A stretch of DNA of 64,000 nt from Pipra filicauda (taxonomy: Eukaryota > Chordata > Aves > Passeriformes > Pipridae). The notes beneath the pieces were generated by a model. It was not told where the DNA came from. It did no database searches and saw nothing but the letters and a program-made list of their open reading frames with translations. Shown here piece after piece: positions 24,998 to 36,960 of the stretch; position 1 is the first letter of the stretch; every line of letters starts with the position of its first letter. The position numbers were made by a program, and so were the translations under genes. The DNA lies in assembly GCF_003945595.2 (NCBI RefSeq), contig NW_024104292.1, forward strand, positions 2,240,756 to 2,304,755, in the 5' to 3' direction.

Positions 24998-26320
24998 ATA
25001 ATTTTCATGACCATTTCTCAAAGTACTTTATAAAACTTGTAGGAAGCATATTTATTTGGCTTTTTCTAGTAAGAAAAAGGCACTTAAGAGATGTTATTTG
25101 ACTTCTGACACCTGTGATAAACTGTCTATAGTTTTTTTATGCTTTCTTCTTTTCAACTGATAGCATGAGCTTCACTGTTATGCAGACTGAACAAACACAG
25201 TAAAAGAGAAGGCAGCTTCCCTGGCAAGCTTCTCCTTTAAGGAGAGAAGTTTGGTCCTGGAACACAGAACGGATCTGACAAAGCTGTAATTGGAAACCGT
25301 GTGATTCTTGCTTCAAGAAAAATTCCTGATAGACTTCAATAACATATCTATGCTTGATATTATAATTGCTCGGGTTAGTCTTCCTTGGATTTTGATGGAG
25401 CAAATCAAGACATTGTACTTTGGGAAATTTCTTTGTGTTAAAACTGATCTGTTTAGGTGTATGAAGATATATTCAGCTGCCAGCACACAGCTATGCAGGG
25501 CCATGGGGCATCTGAGAGGTACAACATCAGCACTGTGCTGCATTCAACTGGAAACACACAGGTGAGATACCATAGGCTGTACTGATGGGTCCTCCTCAGC
25601 TACGTGTGAGCCCTGGGGTGAGAGGTCTCAGTCTTAACTGAGCTCCAGCCTGACTGCTTTGCCATTTTATATAAAAATCAGTCCAACACTGCACTGGGTT
25701 GAGACCTTGCATCAAAACCCAAGACTGGGTCAGCAGCTTGGTTCCAGCCAGCACACGGGGTGAACAGGAGACTTGCAAAATCACCAACATGGTACTGGAA
25801 GTTTGTTTCATGCCATTTGCTTTTAAAGATCCCAAAGGTTTCAGAAATGATGAGCAGGATCTTAAATGTGCAGACTCCACACTGATGCACAGAAAATTTG
25901 GATTGAATGCTTCCTCCAGAAGCCATAAAGATGTGCAGTGTCTCTAAGGAGAGGTCTGCTGGCAGGGTAGACTTTTATCAGGAAGTTGTTTATACTGTGG
26001 ATATGTGAGTGTGAAAAAAAGAACTGGCATCTCTTCATAAACAGTTATGTAGCTGGGTGATAAACTGCAGTTTTCCATAAGGCTTTCTAGGACGAAACAT
26101 GGACAGTTGAAGAAAGTGTGCTCGTGTGCCCAAGGGACTCGGTAAGTAATGTTAGAGTAAAATGAATCTCTAGTTCAAAAATAGTAAGTGGTACCTGCAA
26201 AGTCACAACCTGAGGTTAAAAATAAGGATTTTTAAATTTCTGGGGTTTGAGCTTGCAGTGAGGATTCACTATTATCAAGTTTTCCTTGAAACCATGAAAG
26301 TGAAAAGCATGCAGAAATTG

Positions 26321-26336
26321 AAAGAGAGAGAGAGAA
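26321..26336 (+). repeat. (AG)n microsatellite
   Basis: A short AG dinucleotide run stands at the front of a longer purine-rich section reaching about 26545. Confidence 0.75.
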
Positions 26337-26995
26337 ATAACAGATTCTTCCTTATTTGTCTCTGGGAGCTAAAGCCTGAAGTATTGAATGCAGTAAAATG
26401 AAGCAGTAGAAAATGGAAATGAGAGAGGGAAGGAAGGCAGGATGGGAGTATAAAACTGAAAAAAAAAAAACAACCTGAAGGCCTTAGGAAGAGGGATAAG
26501 AGAAATAAAACCAAGAAGGATCAAGTATAAAATAGAAGGGAAATCCCTCAGAGTTAATCCAGAACAACAAAGTAGTCTTGCTATGTTACTAAATACCATG
26601 TTTTGTATAAGTATCACTTAAACCATCTCTTTAATGGGATATGGCAGCTGCATGCCAGGGCACAGTGACACTTAACAAACAGCTGAGGAGAGGAAGGACA
26701 CAATACTTTCTACAGGATGAACTTTATGAGTTCATGATGTAATAAACTGAGTCAGAGTCTGGCTAGAATGCTGTAGTTAATCCCTTTAATCTTCTAAAAA
26801 ATTCTATTAGCTATTAACAACTCCAGTATTAATTTTGCCTCTCACCTGGGAAAAATCCCATGCCCTCTGCCACCTGACAGCTCTAGCACCAACTTGGACC
26901 TTGGATGTTCAGTAACATCTCCAAGAAAAAAAGAAAAACCACCAACATTATTTCCTCTTGTTATTGTCTTTTCCTTTTCTTAATATTCTTAAAAG

Positions 26996-27016
26996 TAGCA
27001 TTCTCAGAGAATGCTA
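26996..27016. repeat. 21-bp palindrome
   Basis: TAGCATTCTC and GAGAATGCTA are perfect reverse complements around a central A. No known binding site is implied. Confidence 0.7.
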
Positions 27017-27751
27017 TCAACTCTACAAGGTATGACACGTTTGCATGCAAGGTGATGCATCTCCCAGAAAAATCTGCCTAAGAATGAATATGACAAAGCC
27101 TTCTGCTCTCAGATCTTTGAACTTGTACAAGCCAAAACAATCTGGGAATGGGTTTTCATGCTTTTGACCTTGTGCCGAAATTGTTGACTCCCATCTGGCT
27201 TAGGATGAAAGTTCACATCATTTCCCTCAGGAATAGACAGGAGTTCTTGCCCTCAGTTAGATTTCTCACAATTTATTCAGTTTGTCTTAATGGTACTTAT
27301 GAGGAAACTGGGAGGACATATTATGAAAAATAGACATTTTCATTTAAGTAAACACTGGACTACTGTGGCTGTAAATACTATGACTACTGTGATGACCACT
27401 GACATTTGGCCAAGAGGCAACCTAGTTTTAACTTTTACCCTCAGTTAAAACTGCTATTTAGGGACTTATCTACATTTTCAAAATTATCATAATTAACTCA
27501 ATGTCTTCAATTAAATGATGCAGATTTCACATGTAGATTTATATAGGTTTAAAACACATAAAGCAACACTGGCTTGCATCCATTCTAAGATGTTGTTCCT
27601 TTCATCCCATAGGTGAAGTTTGGGGTTTGCACCTGCATTTCTGTATGTTTTTTGCAGTGTTTCAAACACATGATGTTATACCCTGTAGAGCTATTCCACT
27701 GCATTCCTGACATATTTTTGGTCAAAGGCTTTTGAGTTTTAGCTGTCTTTG

Positions 27752-27779
27752 CCCTAAAAAATTTAGGGGTTTTTTAGGG
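27752..27779. repeat. Inverted repeat, 10-bp arms, 8-base spacer
   Basis: CCCTAAAAAA and TTTTTTAGGG flank TTTAGGGG. A second register pairs CCCTAAA with the spacer TTTAGGG, so two alternative stems are possible. Confidence 0.65.
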
Positions 27780-28956
27780 GTCAGAATTGAAACCAGGGTT
27801 CAACTTTGAAAAACTTATAATTTCCAATAGGAAAAATCTCCATTTCCTAGCCAAACCTTGCTGGACCAGTTACAGAAATAATAAATTCTGTGCCATATTA
27901 CTCCAGTGCAACCGCTACAGATAACGTAATACTATGTAATGAAATAAACTGCAAAATATAAACCTGGAAGGCTTTTTTCCAGAGGATTGTAACATCAGGT
28001 TTGGACCACTGATATGCCTAGCAGATGACCTAATCTTACATCCTGTAAGGTACTCAAGCTGAGTTCTAGATACCTAAATTAAATTACTTTCCTATCACCA
28101 CCAGGTGTGGTGCTCTTGCTAAAATATAAATGCCAGAAAAGCACCCGATGTTGATACGAAAACACCTTCAAATAGGTTTTTTTCCAAAGTTTCTCACTCA
28201 AATATTCATATTTAGCTGTCTTGTGTTCAACTTCCAACTAGAATTTCTTATGATTTAGTGCCACTCTTTTCTCTGAAGAATGACTTTATGTAGTGCCTTC
28301 TCACTGATATATGAAAAAGGCTGAGATCCACAAGGCTTGTTAGTGGTATTACTCAAAGCTTTAAAGTAAGGAGGGACAGTTATCCAAGGGCAGCAGCAGA
28401 GAGATCACTTTGTCTGTGGCTCCGGTGCTTGTCTGTAGACCTGCAAGGGTGTCAGGATCCCAATGGTGCTGTGATTTCATGGAGCACTTTCAGTGATGTT
28501 ATGACTAATATATTATCAATGGTAAATGCCAGCTTAAAGCCAGGCTATCTGTACAAGCTGCACTCATGTTTAGATTACCAGTTAAACACATGTCAGTGTT
28601 AACTTTCTGTCAAATACTTTTTTCCCATCCACAAAGGACTTTTGTGATTTTTCTTTTTTTATTGTTTTAATTAAAAAAAAAAAGAGAGATACACCAAAAT
28701 TAGATTTTATTCATTTGTCATACATTGTTTTGGATTTCCCTGAACATTTCCAGGCCCATCCTGGAGTCACCTTCTGTTTAGAATTTTTGAAAGATTTAGA
28801 ATTAGAAAAGTAAAACTGTGAATTAAGCCAAAGATGCAACAAACCAAGTATAGTTTTACTTAGCTCTCAAATGAAGCAAATGAAACTTGGTTTTATTCAT
28901 CACAGCAGTAGACAATGTATTTCCTAGCTTTATAAAAAGACAGAAATAAGACTTGA

Positions 28957-29213
28957 TTAATGGCTTTAAAGTGAGAGTAGGTTTAGATTAGATAATAGGA
29001 AGCAATTCTTTACTGTAAGGGTGATGAGGCACTGGAACAGGTTGCACAGAGAAATCGTGGATGCCCCATCCCTGGAAGTGTTTGAGGTCAGGTCGAACCG
29101 CACTTTAAGTAACCTGGTCTAGTGGAAGTCGTCCCTGCCCATGACAGGGGGGTTGAACTTGGTGACCTTTAAGGTCCCTTCCAATCCAAAGATGACTCTT
29201 GGAGTCTATGATA
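28957..29213 (+). mobile_element. CR1 LINE fragment (3' end)
   Basis: The section matches the avian CR1 3' end: 'tggctttaaagtgagag', 'gatgaggcactggaacaggt', 'gatgccccatccctggaagt' and 'ccctgcccatgacagggggg', followed by 'aaggtcccttccaatcc'. The tail is degraded to 'gagtctatgatat'. The remaining ORF2 codons are interrupted. Confidence 0.92.
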
Positions 29214-29935
29214 TCCAGTGAGATTGTGTGGATAATGCAAGCATCATCAAACTGGAGGGACTTTGCCCAAAGAAACATTAATATTTGTATTCAAGTATAT
29301 AACAAATGGAGATGCTACTACCCACAGTTCTATCGCTGTTATACCGATTCTCATTCTCCATGATCTTTTTGACCTTTATTAACAAATAAATAAATACAAA
29401 TTTAGGATTACATGTCTAGGAATACCTTATAAGCAACCACATCTTGATGAGAAGTTTCTGTACTGAAAAGATACAGAGATACCTTTTAAATTTCCCTTAG
29501 TCCTCCATTTTATTGAATAACAATGTCCAAACTCAGAGTACTGTACACAGAAGAACATGTTTTGATACACATTTGGGAACAGAGGGTAAAGGATTAACAA
29601 AGGTCCCTTTTAAAACCTTTTACTATCTCGTTCTGTGAAACTTCCTTCTGGTTCAGTGATGTCCAGTGTTGTATAGGACTGGGTCAATTAGTATTTTCTT
29701 CATACAGCAGTGGGTCAAATGTGTTTTTATAACTCGTACAAACTTTATTGTACTATAACTTCATCTGTTGCAAAAGAGTCATCTTTGAGATACGCAAGAA
29801 CCAATTGGAAAGCAAACACACCTGGTTTCTAGAGACTTGTTGACTTTGGTTCCTTTCCATTATGCAACTGTTTGCATCTCTGCTCCTTATGAGAAATCCC
29901 AAGTACTCGAACAAATCTTTTATAATTTTAAACAA
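29214..29935. other. AT-rich non-coding stretch
   Basis: I recognise nothing beyond ordinary AT-rich sequence between two CR1 pieces. Confidence 0.5.
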
Positions 29936-29992
29936 ATATTTTGGACTAGGTGACTTTTAAAGTTCCCTTCAAACCCAGAATTCTATGATTTT
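29936..29992 (+). mobile_element. Short CR1 3'-UTR remnant
   Basis: The run 'ttggactaggtgacttttaa' is followed by 'gttcccttcaaaccc' and 'attctatgatttt'. It corresponds to the last 50 or so bases and tail of a CR1 element. It is a separate insertion from the copy ending near 29213. Confidence 0.75.
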
Positions 29993-31545
29993 CTTTATTC
30001 ATGGAAGCAAAGAGACTACCAGAAGCCATCAGAACACATCAGCAGCTTTCAAGTACTTATCTGCCTGTTACAGTGGATATTCTGTCTAGCTTTGGGTTTT
30101 CATAGACTTCCTAATACTTGAATTAAATATTTCAGTTAAATGTTGAGACAGCTCTCAACTACTATTGATTTTTTTTTTCTTATTACTATTTGACAGCCAG
30201 GAAATGAGAAAACATGGGCAGAAGTGGAAGGGACAGCATGGACAAGCTCTGAATCCATCTTTAGGTTTTATAGCCCGCCTGACTGAATAATAAAATTCTG
30301 GACATTGTAAGAATTTAAATGTGCCTCGAAGATGAAAATTCTAAGGCATGAGATCATTCATGGATAACGGTGTATTTTAAAACAAACATGTTTTCATGAC
30401 AAATATTTTTATGAGACAATTAGCAGCCCTTCCCTTTACAGTTCCCTTAGAAAATAAGCAGACACTGATTCACTTCCAAGTTGCTGATGAAAAAATAAGG
30501 ACCCAGAGGAAAACAAAGCAGACAGGGACAATACTGTTGATATAAATGAATGAATACATTCCATTGACAATTCAGTTTGTCAGTGAGAGTCTAAATAGCC
30601 AAAAAGCCCAGACTTGTAGGGAAAATAATTTCCTGCTGAACTCTGGCATGTGGTAGAGAATGATTAACATTTCAAAATATTTTTCAGAAGCCAAAATTAC
30701 TAAATTATTTTGTTTGACGAATGGCAAAAGGACTTTATTAAACATTTCTTTTTTGATAATGTTGAAATAAACTGTTTCAAAATTATTAAAGTATTGTATA
30801 ATATTACATTTAAGAAGTGCAAAACAAAAATGTAAAAATAAAATATATTACATGTTATTTTAAGTGTCAAATAGCCTTCCTTAAATGAAACACAGAATTT
30901 AACATAATCATTAGTTTTGATTTAAAATAAAATGCCCATAAAATCCTGTATGCTAATCTATATGCTAATATGACAGCAGATTGAAGTTGTTCCATTATAA
31001 GTACGTATTGACATAATCGCTGGAAACATTTTTATTTTGACAGAACAGCATTTCACCTCAAAGAGTGTTGACTAACTCTTATGCTAAGAAAACAGCCTAA
31101 TGCTGGGTTTTGCATCACGATAACTCATAAATTCGTGGGAAATCTCATTTTATACACACTGCAGACAGCTTAGGTCTCTGTTCTGCCTTTGGAAGTGACT
31201 CACTATGACACACACACAGACACATCTGGTATTTATAGTTTCTTTTGTCCCAGCTTCAGTTGCCTTTGCTCCCATGTCAAGTCACAAAGATCCTAGGGCA
31301 ATATAGAATTTCCTGAAAATAGTTTAATTGCTCACTGACATTATCTTGAGTGAAATCTAATTTAAAATGAAGACTTTGCAGGTCTTGCCAACTTGTGAAA
31401 CATGCAACACTACATTTATTACTGGTAAGTGAATATCTGTCATGATATTCAATCCACTCAACATGAAAAAAGGGGTGGTATTCTTCATTTCCAGCTTTAA
31501 CCAGGTAAAGTTGGATGTATCACTGTAAGCTATTGACCTTAAACT

Positions 31546-31751
31546 GCCTCTGTGGTCAGTAGAGAGAAATAGCCATTTCACATGACAATTCATCTGACCT
31601 TTCTTAGGTACATATTTTAAGATGAGATGAACAGTCCTCTAGGGAATTAAAATGAGATAAACTTCCATCTAGAAATTTGATATCTGTATCTAACCTAATC
31701 ACCAGAGGCTTCCTGTGCAGTCAGTGGAGAGAAATAGGCTTCCTCACATGA
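31546..31751. repeat. Diverged direct repeats of two periods
   Basis: The block at 31546-31586 recurs at 31708-31751 with a shared GTCAGT(A/G)GAGAGAAATAG core and a CACATGAC end. Between them, two adjacent 30-base units (31621-31650 and 31651-31680) match at 20 of 30 positions by my count. The arrangement suggests an old, locally duplicated or composite repeat. I cannot name a family. Confidence 0.5.
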
Positions 31752-31990
31752 CCTTCATTGTCCCCAAGGACTGTAACCTCTTGAAATATGCCTCAGCCAG
31801 GCTGCAGAACTGGGGAGTCTGGTAGCAGGCTAAAATCACTGAATCCCTGCATGCAGCATAAGTTTGTAACCCATCTGCCAGAGAGTGCAGCCCCACATCA
31901 GTCATTTCAAACGATCCCTCTGTTCAGGCCTGACACCTTACTCTGTAGGCACCAGGGCATCGCAGTACCTGCCCCTGCTATTCCAAATGC

Positions 31991-32003
31991 TCACACACAC
32001 ACA
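31991..32003 (+). repeat. (CA)n microsatellite
   Basis: A short CA dinucleotide run, too short to be strongly unstable. Confidence 0.75.
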
Positions 32004-32811
32004 CTGCAGTAGTGACACAGTGAAGGATCATTAAAAACACTCGGTAAGTAAGGAGCTAAGAAACATCCCATCTGCTTTTTGTACTGGATTAAAACTTAAT
32101 GTTACAGTGGCATAGTTCTGAATTAATCACATCAACTTCAGAACAGTTATTGTGGCCTGGAGCCAGTAGGAGAGCACAAAAGCGGTGTTTGTGAGACTTT
32201 CTTCAGCTTATGGCAGCTGTTTAGCTCATCTTTGATCATACTTACTTTTTTTGCAGTTAAGCTTTTTGGTCACACTATCTTTGCAGAGATAGCTGTTCCA
32301 AACAATACCCGTGTTCACATGCCATCAAAGGTATTTGTGCATGTGGATTAGCTGGTTTTTGCTTGTCATGCACTTATTCGCTTTTGTGTTGTTTTTGTTT
32401 TGTTTACAAAAAGATATTCAGCTACTCAAGGAACGTAAGCAGCAGCATATGACACAGCTGAGCAGCTGTACACGAGAGTTAACATTGGTCCAAATGTTCC
32501 CCTGTAGCGGATAGGAAGAGCTGTGCCATCCTAGATCAAGGCAAGGCTGGTAGCTAATACAATACAACAATGAGCAGCAGATGCTCCTAGGAAAGAGTAG
32601 CAAAACAGGGCATGCCTGTGGCAATGCATCCCTGGAAAACACTTCCAGTTTTCGGTACTTTGTGGCTCAAAGACTTCCTGAGCTGGTGTGAATGTCTTTG
32701 CATTTAACAGCCCTGAAAGGATTTGCTTCCATGTGAATTTATTACTTTTTTAATCCATGTAAACTTTCAGCATTGCAAGCATCCAACAGCACAAAGTTTC
32801 TCAGCTTAGTT

Positions 32812-33175
32812 ATACACCACATGAAGAATTTCCTCCCTGTTTTCAGTTGCAAGTTGTTAGTTTTATTTGATAGTGCCTGTTTTTTATGGTCAAAGAGATA
32901 CAGAATGATTGTTCCTTATTAACCTTCTCCAGCTCCTGCATGATTTTGTAGACCTGCACCATATGCCCTCTCATTCATCTGTTCACAAGGTTGAGTACCA
33001 GTCAATTGAGTCATGTCTCTTTCCGAAAGGTTCCATATCATCGAACACTTTTGCTGTTCTTTCTGTACCTTTTCCTGTTCTACTCAAGTGCTTGTAAGCA
33101 AAAAATGAACCCAGAGAAATATCAAGATGAAGGATGACTAAAAAAGTATATATTTGTAAGAAGAGGGCATATTTT
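32812..33175 (-). mobile_element. Older, diverged CR1-like LINE fragment
   Basis: The section follows the CR1 ORF2 end seen in turtle and crocodilian type elements, in reverse complement. Markers include 'aagaatttcctccctgtttt', 'ccttattaaccttctccagc', 'atgattttgtagacctgcac', 'atatgccctctcattcatct' and 'gttctttctgtacctttt'. It is much more diverged than the CR1 copies at 18360 and 49550, so it probably predates the modern bird radiation. Outer boundaries, especially beyond 33100, are uncertain. Confidence 0.68.
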
Positions 33176-34663
33176 GGGGATATACACTGAGAATAAATAG
33201 AAGCCTGTTTTATTTTTCTTTCTAGGTGAAGGAGGTAGTAGCAATTTAAACAGTTCAATACACTCCAACATTTTTAACAAATATCTCCATCTTATTTGGT
33301 TAGACTCTAGATGAGCAGATTTCTCAATGATGATAATAATACACTTCCATAGATATTTAAGAAATTTTTACTCAACAAGTAAGAATTTTAATCCTCTCCA
33401 AATCATACTTCAGTAATACGACTGACTTGGATTTTTTTGATGCTTTTCTATAGAGGTTCCAGAAGGTAAGGAAATGAAATGTTATGCAAATATTTGAAAA
33501 TGATAGCAAGAAAACTGTTGTAATTATAAGCTGTCAGGTTGACACTGAACTTAGGCAAAACAAGCACTGAGTCGCAGCTGACACAGGACTAGGTAAAGAG
33601 GTAAATGAAGAAAATGTAACTGATGACAATCTAGAAAACTACAGAAAATAAATTCTATCAAAGTAGGAATATATTTTTATGGGATTATGAGTCGATTGAT
33701 GAAGAAAACTTTATTAACCCTGTCTTCCCCCTTAGACTTTCAACTTACATTTAATTAGGTGATGCTAAATTAGTGTGGCACATTAAAATTTAACAGAATA
33801 TATGAATACTTTTAAATAATATGCCGTTCACAGAAACTACAATTACTTCAGACCTAATTCAGAAATAGAAAAAGAAATAATCATTCTTTAATAACTAAAA
33901 TTAATTATTTAATAAATAAATTTGCTCTTCTCTGAACTTGTTTGTTTTTTGCTTTCAGTTTTATTTTTTATTTTGTCACTGGAAGCTGGATAATGCCCAC
34001 TGACTGCAAGTAAAAGTTCAGTAAAACAAGAAAACCAGAAAACACTCCAGTGACTTTCTGAAGTTATTTTTACTTGATTTCTGTCATTTGCATTTGAGTG
34101 TCATGTGATCTTTCCTAATAATTGTCAAAGTAAAACTGTCCAGGTATCGATAACCTACAGGAGTGTAAAGGTGTTTTCTGTCTCTTTTGAAGTTGAGTCT
34201 TTATACCCCCTTGAAAAGTTTTGTATTTGAAAACTACCTGCTGATTGATTACTAGAAAGATAGTGTAGGTGAGTTAGGGGATTTCTAACACAGAAAGATT
34301 ATTTTCCCTATTTTTCTATTCAGGCAATTTTTCATTAACGCTATGTCTTGGATTAAATAAGACCCATCTCCTTTATGGACAGAAAGGAAAAAACGATGTT
34401 TTTCCAAACTTTAGATAAACGGCAATCCTTACATAATGGTGGGCATTTCCTCTTTGGAGCTCACCACTGAATCAGGACATTCAAACAAACTCACCGCTAA
34501 GCTCTTCCCTGGGGCCAGGCTCAGTGTGTCCAAAGCTGTGCTTATTCTATGTGCTTCGGTCAGCAGATATGCAATCTTAGACAATAGCTTCTTTCTGCTA
34601 ACAATAGCCAGTATTAAGAATGTCATCAGATATAATGGCAATGAGTGGGACAATTCTGCTTTC

Positions 34664-34681
34664 TTATGAAAGCTTTCATAA
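34664..34681. repeat. 18-bp perfect palindrome
   Basis: TTATGAAAGCTTTCATAA reads the same on both strands, with no spacer. It lies about 20 bases before a GT-rich octamer repeat. Confidence 0.75.
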
Positions 34682-34694
34682 TGGAGCGGTCATA

Positions 34695-34738
34695 GCGTGC
34701 GTGTGTGTCTGTGTGTCTGTGTGTCTGTGTGTCTGTGC
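34695..34738 (+). repeat. (GTGTGTCT)n octamer microsatellite
   Basis: Four exact copies of the 8-base unit GTGTGTCT run from 34703 to 34734, flanked by extra GT steps. The regularity indicates slippage on an 8-base period. Confidence 0.9.
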
Positions 34739-36721
34739 ATGTTTTAAGAAAGATCCACACTGCAGAAGCAGCCTGCTAGTCTCAGAAGAGCTGGTTCATG
34801 AAAGGTGCCATTTATAGTGCTTTCACAGTACCATAGAATGGAAACATTAGGTAATAGTAAAATCCCAGAGCTAGACTTACTAAATTCTGAAAACTTATTC
34901 ACATTACCATGCTTTATAGGGCTTTAGGGACTTCATAACAACAATCTGTGCAACTGCAGACTTTGTTTAATGAAAAAATAAATAGAAATAGTTACCCAAA
35001 AATTAGCCTAAAGACTGGTATTCCCTTGTTAGTGCCCTTTAATAATTTTCACTATGCCTCCATTTGCACTCTGTCTAGAAAATAAAAGGCTTATTCATGC
35101 ACAAAAACACAGATCTGCCTTCTCAGTGAGAAATTTTGTAACATTTCTGAAGTAGAATCAACTGCAGCAGCTCAAGGTCTTTTTCTGAAAGAGGAAAAGC
35201 AGTTAGCTGGATATTGCATTACTTTCAGAAGATTTCTTCACTGTTGTGTAATTTATCTGACAGTTGCCACAGGGCTTACATGCCACTTTAGTTATCCTAC
35301 TGATTTTTAAGGGATGGAAATGCATGTGGAAATTAGGGGAGCATTCATTTTTCCTCTTAATTTCATCAAATTACATGGACTGTGATTTTAGATAAATCAC
35401 ACTATTACACTGTTTCCCTTTCTACATTTACAGAGACTTGTGGGTTCACTTCGGTTTGCCTTTAAGCAGTCACCATCTGCATCAACATGCCAACCGACTG
35501 GGTTAGTCTGATATGTCCTCTAACTGGTGTCCTCTCAATATCTCTCCTTAATTCTCTGTCATGAATTTGTTTGGGTTTTTCTTATCGGGAGATATCAGAG
35601 CCAAAGCTCCAGAATGTCTCACTTTTGTACAAGGCTTCCTGTGTAGTTTAAATGAGAGAGGTATAACAACGAAAGCAATGTGAATTTATGCTACTCCAGT
35701 GTGACAGAAACAAAGAAGTTGGTTGAAAAGACAGATAGAAATAAAACAGCTTTGCAGTCTCAAGTGACCCTCAGGCAGGTACAGCACATATGCCTTCTGG
35801 CTTTAGTGCAGACAGAATTCAAAAGATCAGCCTTTTTCTGACCCCAGATATGAGCATCTGGCAAAGACCAGCATCCTTCACAATTTTGGCAGTTTGCAAA
35901 GACACAGACTGGCCTGGATTACAAATCGGAAGCATTCATCACAGCCGAAAGTGTATTTTTTGCCATTGGGGTAGTAGAAAATCAAGAGAGGCAGACACAC
36001 ATTGGGGAGAGGAGGAGGCAAAGTAACCCTGCTTTTTCTCCGCTCTTGAAACCCATGATGCAAATATTTATGCATGAGGCTGAGAGGAATTCTTGGGTCA
36101 TCCTTCTACCCTGTCTAACAACATAGATCTAAAAGGAGAGCTAGCAACAGTGCCTAAGTTTGAAAACGTGCTGATGTCAGAATTTTGCTCTATTTACATG
36201 CCTTTGGCAAAGAGAAGCCAACTACCTGCTTATCATAAATCTCTCCTCTCCCTCCCTTCATCCTCTCCACTGAAACCCCTATGATTTTCAGTACAGAGCA
36301 CCAAGCACAAGTAGGTTATTCTGTGTATGAAAGCAGTGCTTGTGAAAGATGCTGAATGCACAGTCCCGGAGATCCACGTCCTCTGCAGCATTGCAAAGGG
36401 AAAAAAGATACATCATGGATAGCAGCACTGTCAGCTCCCTCACTCTGATTTACCAGCTTCACTGGGTTTAAAGAAACACTCACTGGGGCAGAAGGATCGT
36501 TCATCCTTTATAGCCAAGTTGTTGTCCTAACTGCTAAAATTGCCGCATAGGCTGCTAATTAGAGCCAGTTATGGTTATGGCTTTTGCAATGCTGACAGAT
36601 GTGAACTGGTCACCCAAAGTTTACCCTGAAGGTTGTGCCACTTATAAAAGCCATCAGATGTACTAATCTGCTACACTCTGGTAGATTTATACCTGCCTAA
36701 AGATGAAATCGGAGAGAATAG

Positions 36722-36960
36722 AGCTGAAAAAACCCTCCAGAGCTTGCTTGATCCATCTTCCTACACCGGACTATCCTGTCTAATTAATTTCTGGGAGCTG
36801 TTAGTCTAACCCCTATTTATAGACCTCTTCTAATGGGGAGTCCAGAGCCTCAATATGTGATTCATTCCAGTGTTTTGTGAGAACTTCCAAGAGAAGAGTT
36901 GTTTTCATGGTTAGCCTAAACTATCCCTGTACTTCCTATTTGTCATATTCCTTTCCTTTT
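36722..36960 (-). mobile_element. Ancient CR1/L3-like fragment (diverged)
   Basis: The order of 'ttagtctaacccctatttat', 'agacctcttctaatggggag', 'cattccagtgttttgtgaga' and 'gttagcctaaac' parallels the reverse complement of an old CR1-type 3' region. That region has markers such as 'gtctaacctgttcttaaa', 'gatggagattccac', 'ttccagtgcttaaccac' and 'taatgtccaacctaaac'. Divergence is high and the call rests on the order of several short matches. Confidence 0.55.

Larger units (their letters stand above)
18871..28956. other. Long AT-rich non-coding stretch
   Basis: No supportable exon was found in about 10 kb. Simple repeats include (TA)n at 24979-24997 and (AG)n at 26321-26336. Purine-rich sequence runs from about 26395 to 26545. 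There is a 21-bp palindrome at 26996-27016 and an inverted repeat at 27752-27779. Candidate ancient-repeat cores lie at 20791-20840, 21191-21264 and 21591-21615. The 114-codon open frame at 20275-20619 on the minus strand overlaps another open frame and resembles nothing known. Confidence 0.45.
29993..32811. other. Non-coding stretch with diverged local repeats
   Basis: No exon is supportable. The main structure is a cluster of diverged direct repeats at 31546-31751, listed separately, and a (CA)n run at 31991-32003. The section 31780-32010 is somewhat GC-richer and has a 74-codon open frame of no recognised family. Confidence 0.45.
33176..36721. other. AT-rich non-coding stretch
   Basis: No coding exon was recognised. 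It contains an 18-bp perfect palindrome at 34664-34681 just before an octamer microsatellite at 34701-34734. Confidence 0.5.

Noticed and set aside
25558..25566. CAG|GTGAGA splice-donor-like sequence after an open frame
   Set aside because: A single donor-like match is common by chance, and the upstream open frame shows no known protein similarity.
27752..27780. CCCTAAA/TTTAGGG units resembling plant-type telomere repeats
   Set aside because: There are only two or three units in inverted arrangement, and vertebrate telomeres use TTAGGG. This is coincidence.
3322..28905. Shared 'tggttttattcatcacag' at about 3321 and 28888
   Set aside because: Flanking sequences do not align. An AT-rich match of 18 bases or so is plausible by chance between two sites in 64 kb.
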